A stretch of 14,050 nt of DNA from Parachlamydiaceae bacterium (GTDB lineage Bacteria > Chlamydiota > Chlamydiia > Chlamydiales > Parachlamydiaceae), in NCBI GenBank assembly GCA_013817115.1, contig JACDDG010000019.1, forward strand, positions 1 through 14,050, in the 5' to 3' direction. Positions 1 to 7,260 of this stretch are shown here, in pieces. A program made the position numbers and the translations under genes. The stretch's first letter is position 1, and every line of letters starts with the position of its first letter. Below the pieces are notes generated by a model. It saw only the letters and a program-made list of their open reading frames with translations, was not told the origin of the DNA and searched no databases.

Positions 1-299
1 ATGACATTTTTTTAAAATTCTACCAATTTCCTCTCGGAAATTACATTCGCCCACAATTGCTGCCATACATTAGAGTGAATGATACCCAAACAATTGTGAA
101 TTTGGCATTGGATGGCTTGGGTATTGTGAAACTTCACCATTATGTTGTAAAGGATCATTTGGAAAGTGGTAAGCTGCAGGAAATTCTGGAGGATTATTGT
201 GAAAAGGATGTACCTATATATGTTGCTTTCCCGAATCGGCGTTATGTACCCGCAAAAGTTCGTTGTTTCATTGATTTTATTACAGCAAAAATCGTTTAG
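1..299 (+). CDS. LysR-type transcriptional regulator, C-terminal part (cut by window edge)
   Basis: The reading frame is open from base 3 to the TAG at 297-299 and enters from outside the window, so the gene is partial at its 5' end. About 98 residues are visible. They match the end of a LysR effector-binding (periplasmic-binding-protein-like) domain: a YIRVNDTQTIVNLAL stretch, then a GLGIVKLHHYVV segment, a basic/acidic loop ending in SGKLQEIL, and the usual terminal pattern of a hydrophobic strand (PIYVAFPNRR), KVR and a final helix (CFIDFITAKI). LysR proteins bind DNA through an N-terminal helix-turn-helix, which lies outside the window, and respond to a small ligand bound here. Neither target nor ligand can be inferred. 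A TTG at 57 lies in frame but falls inside the conserved domain, so it is not the start. The gene ends just before an inverted repeat and faces a convergent neighbour. Confidence 0.8.
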   Translation, partial: DIFLKFYQFPLGNYIRPQLLPYIRVNDTQTIVNLALDGLGIVKLHHYVVKDHLESGKLQEILEDYCEKDVPIYVAFPNRRYVPAKVRCFIDFITAKIV

Positions 300-338
300 A
301 GTATGTTTTAAGTCTGTCTCTATTAGCCTTGAACACTA

Positions 339-428
339 TTAACAAAAAGGCACAAAGTCACAAAAATTGAGGTTAAGGCTTTTTTTAAAAGATTAATTTC
401 CTTTCTTTGTGTCTTTGTGTTTATTTCG
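339..428. repeat. Inverted repeat with CACAAAG units at a convergent junction
   Basis: CACAAAGTCACAAAAA (351-366) pairs with TCTTTGTGTCTTTGTG (404-419) with two mismatches, around a loop of about 37 bases that holds a T-run. The left arm is preceded by TTAACAAAAAGGC (339-351), which recurs exactly at 3110-3122 beside a second element. The element lies between the LysR stop and the stop of the convergent secreted-protein gene, so it could serve both as a bidirectional terminator. From memory, CACAAAG-unit repeats of this style occur between genes in several unrelated phyla. Confidence 0.6.
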
Positions 429-455
429 ATTCCTTTCTTAAGCTTAGACTTTTGA

Positions 456-977
456 CTACTGATCACGCTTAACATAACCGTCGGCGTATCCAGCAGCAGA
501 GCCCCAACAAATTGTCTTTTTCTGGTCTCCGCTGAAAAACACTGCATCGTTTTGATAGAAGTAACGAATGAGAGGAGGTGAAGCTTCAAGATTGTCAAGG
601 ATGATAACAGCCCCTTTAACAAAAAAGAAAAAAGTAATATTTGAGTTTTCTCCGGCGTACTTTTTGGCACTTTCTCTTGAAACATTGTGTGCTATACCTA
701 CGCAACTGCTCCAGTCGGCACATTTATAATGAGCTACATCGGGAATGTATTCCCAATATGAATCGGAACGATCGGCTTTAAGTTTTATAACCGGTATTTG
801 ATCAGTAACGTCTATAATGCCTTCATAGTCATCATCAAAGTATTGTTCCATTGCTGCATTACAATATGAGCCGGTAATGAGGAATGCTGCAAAAATTGCA
901 GTCTTGATATTTTTGTATATTGTAAAATTCCGTTGTAAGTGCTTGTACTTTTGTGCGCGTTTCTTTCTTAGAAACAT
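456..977 (-). CDS. Predicted secreted protein, unknown function (173 aa)
   Basis: I do not recognise the family. The N-terminus has a long lysine/arginine-rich region (residues 1-25), a hydrophobic core (about 26-38, IFAAFLI) and a small-residue site YCNA|A near residues 38-42, which together suggest a Sec signal peptide with signal peptidase I cleavage. The sequence before the cysteine (TGSYC) is a poor lipobox, so a lipoprotein is less likely. The mature part is about 130 residues, with an acidic start (FDDDYEGIID), two close cysteines (KCADWSSC) that could form a disulfide in an exported protein, and a third cysteine near the end (TICWGS). The upstream AAGATAG is only a weak ribosome site, but no other methionine lies before the signal peptide. 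The gene diverges from the 1258 gene and converges on the LysR gene. A periplasmic or surface role is inferred only from the signal peptide. Confidence 0.6.
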   Translation of the reverse strand: MFLRKKRAQKYKHLQRNFTIYKNIKTAIFAAFLITGSYCNAAMEQYFDDDYEGIIDVTDQIPVIKLKADRSDSYWEYIPDVAHYKCADWSSCVGIAHNVSRESAKKYAGENSNITFFFFVKGAVIILDNLEASPPLIRYFYQNDAVFFSGDQKKTICWGSAAGYADGYVKRDQ

Positions 978-1257
978 AGACTATCTTTTACCTTAATCTT
1001 TCATTCAAATCAAGGAAAACGCACGATAAAAAATAGAAAAATGCAAATAAAGTTTTGATCTTGTCTTGGAGAATTATATCGTTTGGTCCCGTTATGGATG
1101 CGCCTATCTGTTTATGGCAGGCTTTTTTAAGGGCTTACTTGCGTTTTTGGATTGATTGTTATAATCTAGTAACTTGATTTTTTCCTTGAGATGCATTAGC
1201 CTTAAGCTTATGTTTGTGCCTAAATCTATTATTAAATTTATATTTTAAAAGTGAGCT
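978..1257. promoter_or_regulatory. Divergent intergenic region with a candidate promoter for the 1258 gene
   Basis: This 280-base gap separates the divergent genes at 977 and 1258. A perfect TATAAT lies at 1160-1165. Possible -35 boxes are TTGCGT at 1139-1144 (spacer 15, short) and TTACTT at 1135-1140 (spacer 19, long), so the promoter is plausible but not ideal. It would leave a 5' leader of about 85 bases. The leader contains AAAAGTGAG just before the ATG at 1258; a similar AAAAGTGAG precedes the deubiquitinase start at 4929. I see no open frame, RNA gene or convincing promoter for the leftward gene here. Confidence 0.4.
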
Positions 1258-3069
1258 ATGCAAATCAATAATACCTTTGGTTTTTACGATGTAATCAATA
1301 AATATCTGAAAACTACACTGAATTCTCATGAAAACTGTATTACAGTCAAGTTTAAGGGTGAGGATCATAAAACGTCAGCTTATCACATTGGGGTTAAATC
1401 GTTAGCGGAGCATAAAGATTCGAATAAATTTTTTAAAAAACAAATCTTCTTGTTGAATGCCTTTGTAGAGACTTTACAAAATGGCTCCCCGACTTATTCT
1501 GCATCTTGTTCTGATCGTTTTTTGTATAAAATTATTGCGCTTTACAAAACTGCTGTAGAATCAATTTTTTGGATTAGCTTTGGAGAAAAAGCACTTTTAG
1601 TTTCAAAAGTTCAACCAGTTTCAAATGAAAAAAAGGAAAGTGAATATCGTAAAATACTAACTAATGCTCTTAAAGAATATATTAATTTTTTTAAAAAAAA
1701 TGATTGTGAGGTTCCTTCTTTAAACCTGAGCCTAATTTCGAATAATCAATCATCGAATTCTGATCATGCAGTTGTGAGAATATCTTCTAGAAAAATTTCA
1801 AAGGAAAGCCAAAAGAGTGATATTAAAAGTTCTGAATTCTTTGAAAGCCCTTTTCACAATCCAGAAAAAATTTCTAAGCTCAAGCAAAGTCATTCCGATC
1901 AAAAAATCAAGAAATCAGAGTTTGTAGCCTGTGCGGATAAGGATATAATTCCGATTAGTGTAGAGAAGAATAGTTCTGAGCGGAGATCTAGCTCATTAAG
2001 CAAACTTCACGAAAATAAGGTCATCTTAGACGACGATATAAAATATAAAAAAAATTACGCTCAAATGAATATTGCAGGATTAAGCCAACTGGAATTAGAA
2101 TTTTGTAAATATGTAGCTTTTAAGAAATTAAAGTTTCCGACAATGTCGCTGAAAAAAATCGAAAAAACAATAGAATATCAAGAGTTTAAAAATCATATAG
2201 AAAGAGAAGGCAAGCATCGCTTTAATGCTATAACAAGTATGGGTCTTTGCGAACCTTCCATGATAAAAATGTTCCTCGAAGAAGAAATCCGCCGTATGCT
2301 AAAAAAAGTATCTTGCTCTTCTGAAAGTTTTGCTGCTGATATTGATCGGCATATTCTAAATTTAATTGTAGTTTCATATGATGAAACTACAAATTTGTCC
2401 ATTGTCTCTCCGCAAATCCCCAGTGCAAATCTGTGTTCATTTAAAGTTAAAAAAGAGGCATTTCACAAAATATTATCACTTTTGGTAAATAAACTCATCG
2501 AAGAATTTGAATTCATTAAAAAAATAAGTTTTGGGATCCCTGACTCGGCTGTTTGTTATAAAGCAATTTTGGAAAAATGGAATGATTTAGTTAAAGCAGT
2601 ACCAAAGAGGGATATTGAAGAGCCATTCGTTTCACTATGTAAAAATTTTATAGACTATCTTACTGTACAAGATGTGAACGAATCATTTTGTGAAAAAGAG
2701 ATTGAGTCCTACCGAATTAGAAACAAAGTATTACGGCTTTTGTGGCTTATGAATCAGGAAATGTATTCAATGCCATTATTTTCAATTTTAAAAGCTCTTC
2801 CCGAGGGGGCGATGGCACCTAAACCCGGCCTTATACAGCTTCATTTCTTTCAAGACGGTCGCATTGAGGCTGTCGCAAGAGCTTCCATGGTTCCATCAGA
2901 GAACAGCCATTTAGGGGATTTTGGAATTATTGCTTTTAACCTAATCAGCAGTACTATTAGGCAGATCCCAGATTATACGTCTCAAGTTTCTATTGATATT
3001 ATTAATGCTGATGAAGCTCCAAATTTCATCAAAAACACATTAAGTTCAATGGGTTTTTCATTTGGTTAG
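1258..3069 (+). CDS. Large hypothetical protein with Ser/Lys-rich linker, possible effector (603 aa)
   Basis: I do not recognise this protein. The ATG at 1258 follows GTGAG by two bases, an acceptable but close ribosome site. Three parts can be seen. Residues 1 to about 170 look folded and mixed in character. Residues about 175-262 are rich in serine, lysine and glutamate (SRKISKESQKS, KIKKSEF, SSERRSSSLS) and are probably disordered. Residues about 263-603 look folded and largely helical, ending in a more conserved-looking segment (MAPKPGLIQLHFFQDGRIEA). There is no signal peptide or clear membrane segment and no catalytic motif I can name. A disordered Ser/Lys linker between two domains is common in proteins secreted by intracellular bacteria, but that role is only inferred. 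It stands alone as a transcription unit and ends at a palindromic repeat. A 12-bp perfect inverted repeat lies inside it at 2366-2392. Confidence 0.7.
   Translation: MQINNTFGFYDVINKYLKTTLNSHENCITVKFKGEDHKTSAYHIGVKSLAEHKDSNKFFKKQIFLLNAFVETLQNGSPTYSASCSDRFLYKIIALYKTAVESIFWISFGEKALLVSKVQPVSNEKKESEYRKILTNALKEYINFFKKNDCEVPSLNLSLISNNQSSNSDHAVVRISSRKISKESQKSDIKSSEFFESPFHNPEKISKLKQSHSDQKIKKSEFVACADKDIIPISVEKNSSERRSSSLSKLHENKVILDDDIKYKKNYAQMNIAGLSQLELEFCKYVAFKKLKFPTMSLKKIEKTIEYQEFKNHIEREGKHRFNAITSMGLCEPSMIKMFLEEEIRRMLKKVSCSSESFAADIDRHILNLIVVSYDETTNLSIVSPQIPSANLCSFKVKKEAFHKILSLLVNKLIEEFEFIKKISFGIPDSAVCYKAILEKWNDLVKAVPKRDIEEPFVSLCKNFIDYLTVQDVNESFCEKEIESYRIRNKVLRLLWLMNQEMYSMPLFSILKALPEGAMAPKPGLIQLHFFQDGRIEAVARASMVPSENSHLGDFGIIAFNLISSTIRQIPDYTSQVSIDIINADEAPNFIKNTLSSMGFSFG
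2366..2392. repeat. Perfect 12-bp inverted repeat inside the 1258 gene
   Basis: TTGTAGTTTCAT (2366-2377) and ATGAAACTACAA (2381-2392) are perfect reverse complements around a 3-base loop, ATG. The hairpin lies wholly in coding sequence for VVSYDETT. No T-run follows, so it is not a standard terminator. It may be chance in AT-rich DNA or an mRNA structure. Confidence 0.5.
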
Positions 3070-3085
3070 AGCAAGAATAAGGTAA

Positions 3086-3271
3086 GTTACGATTTTTGGG
3101 GACTTTTTTTTAACAAAAAGGCGTAGAGACGCAAGACGCAGAGGAGGCAAGGAGGGTAGGCAAGGGATTGTAGACACCTACTCTGAAATGGTCCTAATCT
3201 CCCCTTTACCTTCTTTGCCTTCCTCTGCGTCTTGCGTCTTCTGCGTAAAAAAAGCCCTCAAAAATCGTAAC
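3086..3271. repeat. Long inverted repeat (GACGCAAGACGCAGAGG units) between convergent genes
   Basis: The outer ends GTTACGATTTTTG (3086-3098) and CAAAAATCGTAAC (3259-3271) are perfect reverse complements. Further in, GACGCAAGACGCAGAGG (near 3127-3144) pairs with CCTCTGCGTCTTGCGTC (near 3222-3238), and GGCAAGG-type units continue the stem. The arms are about 75 bases each with small mismatches and indels, and T-runs or A-runs flank the inner stems on both sides. TTAACAAAAAGGC at 3110-3122 is identical to 339-351. The element fills most of the gap between the stops at 3069 and 3326, so it could end transcription of both genes. Confidence 0.75.
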
Positions 3272-3325
3272 CTGCTTTAGGCCCGCTATATCCTATGCAG
3301 TGCCTGATGCCTTATTCAATAAGAT

Positions 3326-4783
3326 TTAATGCGTAACGATAAAGTCAATGAAACCTTCCATTACGTTAACATTTACTAGCTTAACAACTATCTTATCGCC
3401 GACATCTAATCCGGAAGTGTTTTTTAGAAGTTTGCCCTCAACCGGAGGACTTTGCAAGCGTACCCATGTGCCTTTGTTTGAAGCGCCTGTAACAATTGCG
3501 TCAAAACTCTTGCCAATCTGATTTGCGAGGAGCAATGCCGCTGCAGATTTTTTCACACGACGTTCAACTTTTGTGGTTGTATCTTCACATTCAGTGCATC
3601 TTTGGGCCAGAGATTCAAGTTCTAATACGTTATATGGAAGAGGGTTCCCATTTAGAGAGGCCTTGATGAGACGTTGTGTAATTAAATCCGGATAACGTCG
3701 GTTTGGAGCAGTAGAATGAGTATAGTCTCTAAGCGCTAAGCCGAAATGCCCAACAGCTATTTCTCCGGGTTTTTCAACGATGTATTCTCCAGAACCCAGG
3801 AGTTTAATAATTGCTAAAGAAAGGTCCGGAAATGCTTCAGGGTCCATTTCTTTTCTCCGAACAAGAAACACATCTAAAGCTATAGAATCCGGAGCGCTTG
3901 GTAGAAGATCTCCAAGAGATTGAGCCATTTCCACAATGCGCTCCCAGCGTTCAGGAACCCGAACAACTCTTCTTAAACTTGGGATTTGATTTTTTATGGC
4001 ATATCTTGCCGAAGCTGTATTTGCTGCGATCATGAAGTTTTCGATGAGCTGATGGGCCCGATTTTTTACGATTGACTCTAGGGTGTCAATGTTGCCATCT
4101 TTAAAAGTAGCTTTTAATTCGATTGTTTCAAAAGATAGCGCTCCCAGCAGATGACGTTGCTTTCTTAACGCTTGAGCTAATTCATCTTGTAGCTGTAAGG
4201 ACTCTGCCAAGCCTGGGATAAGGCTAATTGCCTCTGGGAGCGAGCTATGCCCTTCTAGCCAAGCTCCTACACCACTGTATGTTAATTTAGCGTAATTATA
4301 TACGTAGCCCTGATATAATTCTGAGCTCACTATGTCTTTGGATTCATCAAGGGTTATTTCAAAAATAACTGAAACACGCCCCTGATTTTCATTCAAAGAA
4401 GTCAAGTCTGTGGATAACTTTTCTGGTAACATCGGAAAAATTTTGCATGGTGTATAGACCGAAGTGGTATTGATCTGCGCATGACGATCTATTTGAGATG
4501 ACTTTTGGACTAAGGCATCGACATCTGCTATGGCAATAAAAATTGTGTAGCCGTTATTTGGGTTTTTCTGAACTGCAGTCAGCTGGTCTAAGTCTCTTGA
4601 ATCATCATTATCGATAGAACACCAAATGAGGCCTCTTAGATCCCGCATTTTCTCTTGTTGAAATTTAGCAGGATCATGAATTTTATTTAATTGATTAAGC
4701 ACCACTGGCGGAAAGTCCGTGGCTAGTCCCTTTTCAAGCATCGCTTTTCGCGCAATTTCAACTAGAAGTTCACAGCCGTTCAT
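3326..4783 (-). CDS. RNase II/R-family (RNB domain) 3'-5' exoribonuclease, short form
   Basis: This 485-residue protein belongs to the RNB exoribonucleases, which degrade single-stranded RNA from the 3' end in the cytoplasm using Mg2+. The catalytic acidic motif is SIDNDDSRDLDQ at about residues 56-67, with D58, D64 and D66 matching the first three metal-binding aspartates of Escherichia coli RNase II. The fourth position is Q67, not Asp. The downstream motif HSTAPNRRYPDL (about residues 350-365) matches the conserved RNB arginine motif, and the last 70 or so residues (from about SFDAIVTGASNKGTWV) look like an S1 RNA-binding domain. The two N-terminal cold-shock domains of RNase II and R are absent; only about 50 residues precede the RNB domain. 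The ATG at 4783 was chosen because AAGGGG lies 7 bases upstream; the frame is open 17 codons further (to 4834) without a comparable site. A related short RNB subfamily with Asp-Gln at this place is known to me from memory. Confidence 0.9.
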   Translation of the reverse strand: MNGCELLVEIARKAMLEKGLATDFPPVVLNQLNKIHDPAKFQQEKMRDLRGLIWCSIDNDDSRDLDQLTAVQKNPNNGYTIFIAIADVDALVQKSSQIDRHAQINTTSVYTPCKIFPMLPEKLSTDLTSLNENQGRVSVIFEITLDESKDIVSSELYQGYVYNYAKLTYSGVGAWLEGHSSLPEAISLIPGLAESLQLQDELAQALRKQRHLLGALSFETIELKATFKDGNIDTLESIVKNRAHQLIENFMIAANTASARYAIKNQIPSLRRVVRVPERWERIVEMAQSLGDLLPSAPDSIALDVFLVRRKEMDPEAFPDLSLAIIKLLGSGEYIVEKPGEIAVGHFGLALRDYTHSTAPNRRYPDLITQRLIKASLNGNPLPYNVLELESLAQRCTECEDTTTKVERRVKKSAAALLLANQIGKSFDAIVTGASNKGTWVRLQSPPVEGKLLKNTSGLDVGDKIVVKLVNVNVMEGFIDFIVTH

Positions 4784-4853
4784 ATTTAGCCCCTTTTTTA
4801 TAATGTGATATTTCAAATTCGAATTTTTAATCAAGTGGTTTTTTCATTTGCAT

Positions 4854-4882
4854 ATTTTAGGGAAATATGTTATTGTTATAAT
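4854..4882 (+). promoter_or_regulatory. Candidate promoter of the USP deubiquitinase gene
   Basis: A perfect TATAAT lies at 4877-4882 in the divergent gap between the RNase and deubiquitinase genes. No good -35 hexamer is present at 16-18 bases; the nearest resemblance, TTGCAT at 4848-4853, is too far (23 bases). If the -10 box is used, transcription starts near 4889. This excludes the upstream TTG at 4848 as a start codon and supports the TTG at 4929. Confidence 0.4.
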
Positions 4883-4928
4883 AGTCGTTTTAATAAATTT
4901 TAATAATCAAAAAAAAAGTGAGTTCACA

Positions 4929-6692
4929 TTGGAACAAATAAGTTTTTTTTCTCCAGTCTATTATGTTGATAGAGAACTGGATCCTTCAGGTGTTAACGGT
5001 TGTTGGGTTTCCGAACCCTTGACTTTTAGGCAAAAAGTCATAAATTTTGCTGAATACACACTTGCTTTTGGAAAGGCGTATGCAGTTGAATCTAGCCAAA
5101 TTAATTGTTACCCATGGGTTGCAACAAGATGTAATGAGGCCGACCAAACGACAACTCAGAAGTGGGTTAGAGGGGCAATAACTACAGCTCTTATTGCGAG
5201 TGCTATAATTTGTCCTATTTTATTTTTAATACCTATTGCACTATTACTCATAAAGATTATAAATTTCATAAATCATCCTCCAATCGAGATAAAATTGCCG
5301 ACAGGAACTAACGGTGAAAAACTTTCTGATGCAGAGCTGGGTAAGCAGAGTTTTATCTCTGATCTAGCCCTTTTGAAAATTGGAGGAAGAAACTATCACA
5401 AATTATCAGCTGAAATACAGAAAGTAAATTCCAACAAGAATCCCGTAAAAGCAGAAATCTGGCGTAGTACTTTTTTGCAATATCAAAACCATTGTAAGGA
5501 AATTCTTAAAAATCCTGAATTTTCAGAATCTATTGAGGTTTTAAGGAACGCGATTGAAGGATTAACCAATTTAAAATCTTCTATAAATTCTATTATTAAA
5601 GGTATTCCAAATATTGGAAATAGTTGCTATATGAATGCAGCTATGCAAGCATTATTAGCAATTCCATTAATGTCAGAAAGAATTTTAGCTATAGATGTCA
5701 ATGACGAAAGCAAAGTACCTCATAATAAGAAAAAAGTGACCGTTGCCTTACAAAAATTTATAATGGCTTACGGAGATCTTTCGAGTTCGCACCATAAAAT
5801 GCAACCTTTTGCATCGGCACTTCGTGAAGCTTTTTATGATGCGGGAGACATTGACCATTCTCCTGGAAAATTTAAACTCGAAAAAAATATTACTGAACTT
5901 CTTGCTAATGATGGGGATGAGGCTCAATTGAAGGTCCTTCGCTTTAAATTGGAGTCATTAATTAACGAAGACCTGTTTATGCAAAATGATGCAATTCGTG
6001 TTGTACACAGCGTTTTGGATCTCCTCGGTTTCGGTGTTAGAACTTTAGAAGTAAAAACTCCAAAAGAAGAGCATCTAGCAGCTTTGAGGATAAAGTCCAT
6101 GCCTTCAACTTTTCTCCTATTACCAATGGAGTTGGTATTGGCACAAAAAAAATTCCATCTCAGTGATTTTATTGACAATTACTTTAGTGCTGCTGAGTCA
6201 GGAGATGAAATAAATTATTTAGCCGTGCCGGATGCCCGTATAGGGGGTTCTGGAAGATCTTTTTCTTGGAATGAACAGATTTTTATTGAAGGTCCTCCAC
6301 CACCTTTTATAGCTCTACAACTTAATCGGTTAGTGCATGAAAAGGTTGATGGAGAATACACAGGGGAGCAAATACTGTCTCGTGCGTCGGTCCAATTTGA
6401 TCCAGATGAGAAGTTTGACCTGTCAAAGTATTTTGATACAGTTCCGGAAGGTGCTGAGTACAGAGTTTCAGCTGTAATACGACAGTCCGGTTTTAGCGGT
6501 CCGAGTGGACATTATACCTCTGTTAAAAGGGACGCTCATAACTTCAAGATATGGAATTTTTGCGATGATAGCAGTACTTCATCAATCCAGGGGTCAAGTT
6601 TGAAAGCACAGTTAAGTCAAGGATATATCTTTTTTCTTGAAAAGATAGATTCAGTTGTGGAGGATAAAGAAGATTCGACAGCCGTAGTGTAA
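4929..6692 (+). CDS. USP-type ubiquitin carboxyl-terminal hydrolase (peptidase C19), membrane-anchorable
   Basis: USP proteases cleave ubiquitin from proteins using a Cys-His-Asp/Asn triad. The Cys box GIPNIGNSCYMNAAMQALL is a near-perfect USP signature, with the nucleophile at C233. The His box is SGPSGHYTSVKR (H528), followed 18 residues later by the WNFCDDS motif with D546/D547 as the third catalytic residue. About 295 residues separate the boxes, within the USP range. Residues about 82-116 (GAITTALIASAII, CPILFLIPIALLLIKI) form two closely spaced hydrophobic stretches, like the bilobed segment of chlamydial inclusion-membrane (Inc) proteins. The enzyme would thus be an N-terminally anchored protease with its catalytic domain facing one compartment. 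No ATG precedes the catalytic cysteine. I chose TTG at 4929 (GTGAG 6 bases upstream and a TATAAT at 4877); the frame is open to a TTG at 4848, which would add 27 residues. Since bacteria lack ubiquitin, the substrate is presumably in a eukaryotic host. Confidence 0.88.
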   Translation: MEQISFFSPVYYVDRELDPSGVNGCWVSEPLTFRQKVINFAEYTLAFGKAYAVESSQINCYPWVATRCNEADQTTTQKWVRGAITTALIASAIICPILFLIPIALLLIKIINFINHPPIEIKLPTGTNGEKLSDAELGKQSFISDLALLKIGGRNYHKLSAEIQKVNSNKNPVKAEIWRSTFLQYQNHCKEILKNPEFSESIEVLRNAIEGLTNLKSSINSIIKGIPNIGNSCYMNAAMQALLAIPLMSERILAIDVNDESKVPHNKKKVTVALQKFIMAYGDLSSSHHKMQPFASALREAFYDAGDIDHSPGKFKLEKNITELLANDGDEAQLKVLRFKLESLINEDLFMQNDAIRVVHSVLDLLGFGVRTLEVKTPKEEHLAALRIKSMPSTFLLLPMELVLAQKKFHLSDFIDNYFSAAESGDEINYLAVPDARIGGSGRSFSWNEQIFIEGPPPPFIALQLNRLVHEKVDGEYTGEQILSRASVQFDPDEKFDLSKYFDTVPEGAEYRVSAVIRQSGFSGPSGHYTSVKRDAHNFKIWNFCDDSSTSSIQGSSLKAQLSQGYIFFLEKIDSVVEDKEDSTAVV

Positions 6693-6831
6693 AATTTCCT
6701 TCAAATATCAATGAGGGTGCGGGGGGCGGGATAATAGAGTAACGGCAAGTTATAAATTTTCTAATAATTGAGCTGTTAAGTTAGAGAATTAATTTTAGAA
6801 TATGTTATTATTAAGTAAACAAGGGGATTCT
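6693..6831 (+). promoter_or_regulatory. Gap with G-rich tract and shared leader motif TTAAGTAAA
   Basis: The gap starts with an unusual G-rich run (GGGTGCGGGGGGCGGG, 6715-6730) in otherwise AT-rich DNA. A weak -10 box, TAGAAT, lies at 6796-6801, with TTGAGC at 6768-6773 as a poor, distant -35. TTAAGTAAA at 6811-6819 lies exactly 12 bases before the ATG at 6832; the same nonamer lies exactly 12 bases before the ATG at 8637. The ribosome site is AAGGGG at 6821-6826. No terminator-like hairpin follows the deubiquitinase, so read-through is possible. Confidence 0.4.
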
Positions 6832-7185
6832 ATGGATATTTTTACGACCAGCATACGTAGTTTATTAAAAGGTCCAAATGATGCCTTAGCCTTAGATAGT
6901 AAGAGTGGTCGTTTTAAGGTGCTAGGCTCATTTGAAAAGAAATTTGTTTCGAGATTGTCTCCGATGTTAAGAGAGAAGTTATTTGGCATTAATAATGAGA
7001 AACTTCCTGAATTGATAGCGAGTCATAAAGTAAGTTCTAAAGTAGAGCAAGCGATCCTCGATGATAACATTAGCTGTTTGATAGAGCTTGGAGTCTTATC
7101 CAGTGTAACGCCTCGTGAAAAGTTACATGACATTGTCATCCAAGCCATGGATACACATGAGAGTGCGCCCGGCACATTGAAATAA
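6832..7185 (+). CDS. Small hypothetical protein (117 aa) downstream of the deubiquitinase
   Basis: I do not recognise this protein. The start at 6832 is supported by AAGGGG five bases upstream; the frame is open ten codons further to an ATG at 6802, which has no ribosome site. The sequence is mixed in charge and looks mainly helical, with no signal peptide, membrane segment or known motif. Segments such as MLREKLFGINNEKLPELIASHK and the C-terminal TPREKLHDIVIQAMD suggest a compact helical domain. It lies 139 bases after the deubiquitinase on the same strand and ends at a strong hairpin (7199-7253). Its leader closely resembles that of the 8637 gene: the ten codons before each ATG would read LLLSKQGDS here and YLLSKAGGC there. 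It may be an effector, chaperone or accessory protein, but nothing in the sequence decides this. Confidence 0.65.
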   Translation: MDIFTTSIRSLLKGPNDALALDSKSGRFKVLGSFEKKFVSRLSPMLREKLFGINNEKLPELIASHKVSSKVEQAILDDNISCLIELGVLSSVTPREKLHDIVIQAMDTHESAPGTLK

Positions 7186-7198
7186 ATACCCACACAAG

Positions 7199-7253
7199 AT
7201 AATACAAAGGCACATGATTGATGATAACATCAAACTTTGTGCCTTTGTATTAT
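7199..7253. terminator. Bidirectional hairpin between convergent genes
   Basis: AATACAAAGGCACA (7201-7214) and TGTGCCTTTGTATT (7238-7251) are perfect reverse complements, extended to 16 bp by 7199-7200 and 7252-7253. The inner GATG/CATC pair leaves a 4-base loop (7224-7227), so the whole 55 bases fold as one hairpin. It lies 13 bases after the stop at 7185 and 8 bases from the stop at 7261 on the other strand. The ACAAAGGCACA unit resembles the repeat at 351-366. No long T-run is present, so it may act by structure or as RNA 3'-end protection. Confidence 0.75.
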
Positions 7254-7260
7254 TGACCTT

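Noticed and set aside
323..685. Open frame of 120 codons on the minus strand
   Set aside because: It runs across the inverted repeat and overlaps the secreted-protein gene in another frame; its translation lacks domain character, while the 456-977 frame has a signal peptide.
4848..4928. N-terminal extension of the deubiquitinase (hydrophobic HILGKYVIVIIVVL)
   Set aside because: It could be read as a signal anchor, but it lies over a perfect TATAAT and starts at a TTG without a ribosome site; the residues are what AT-rich promoter DNA would encode. Not excluded.
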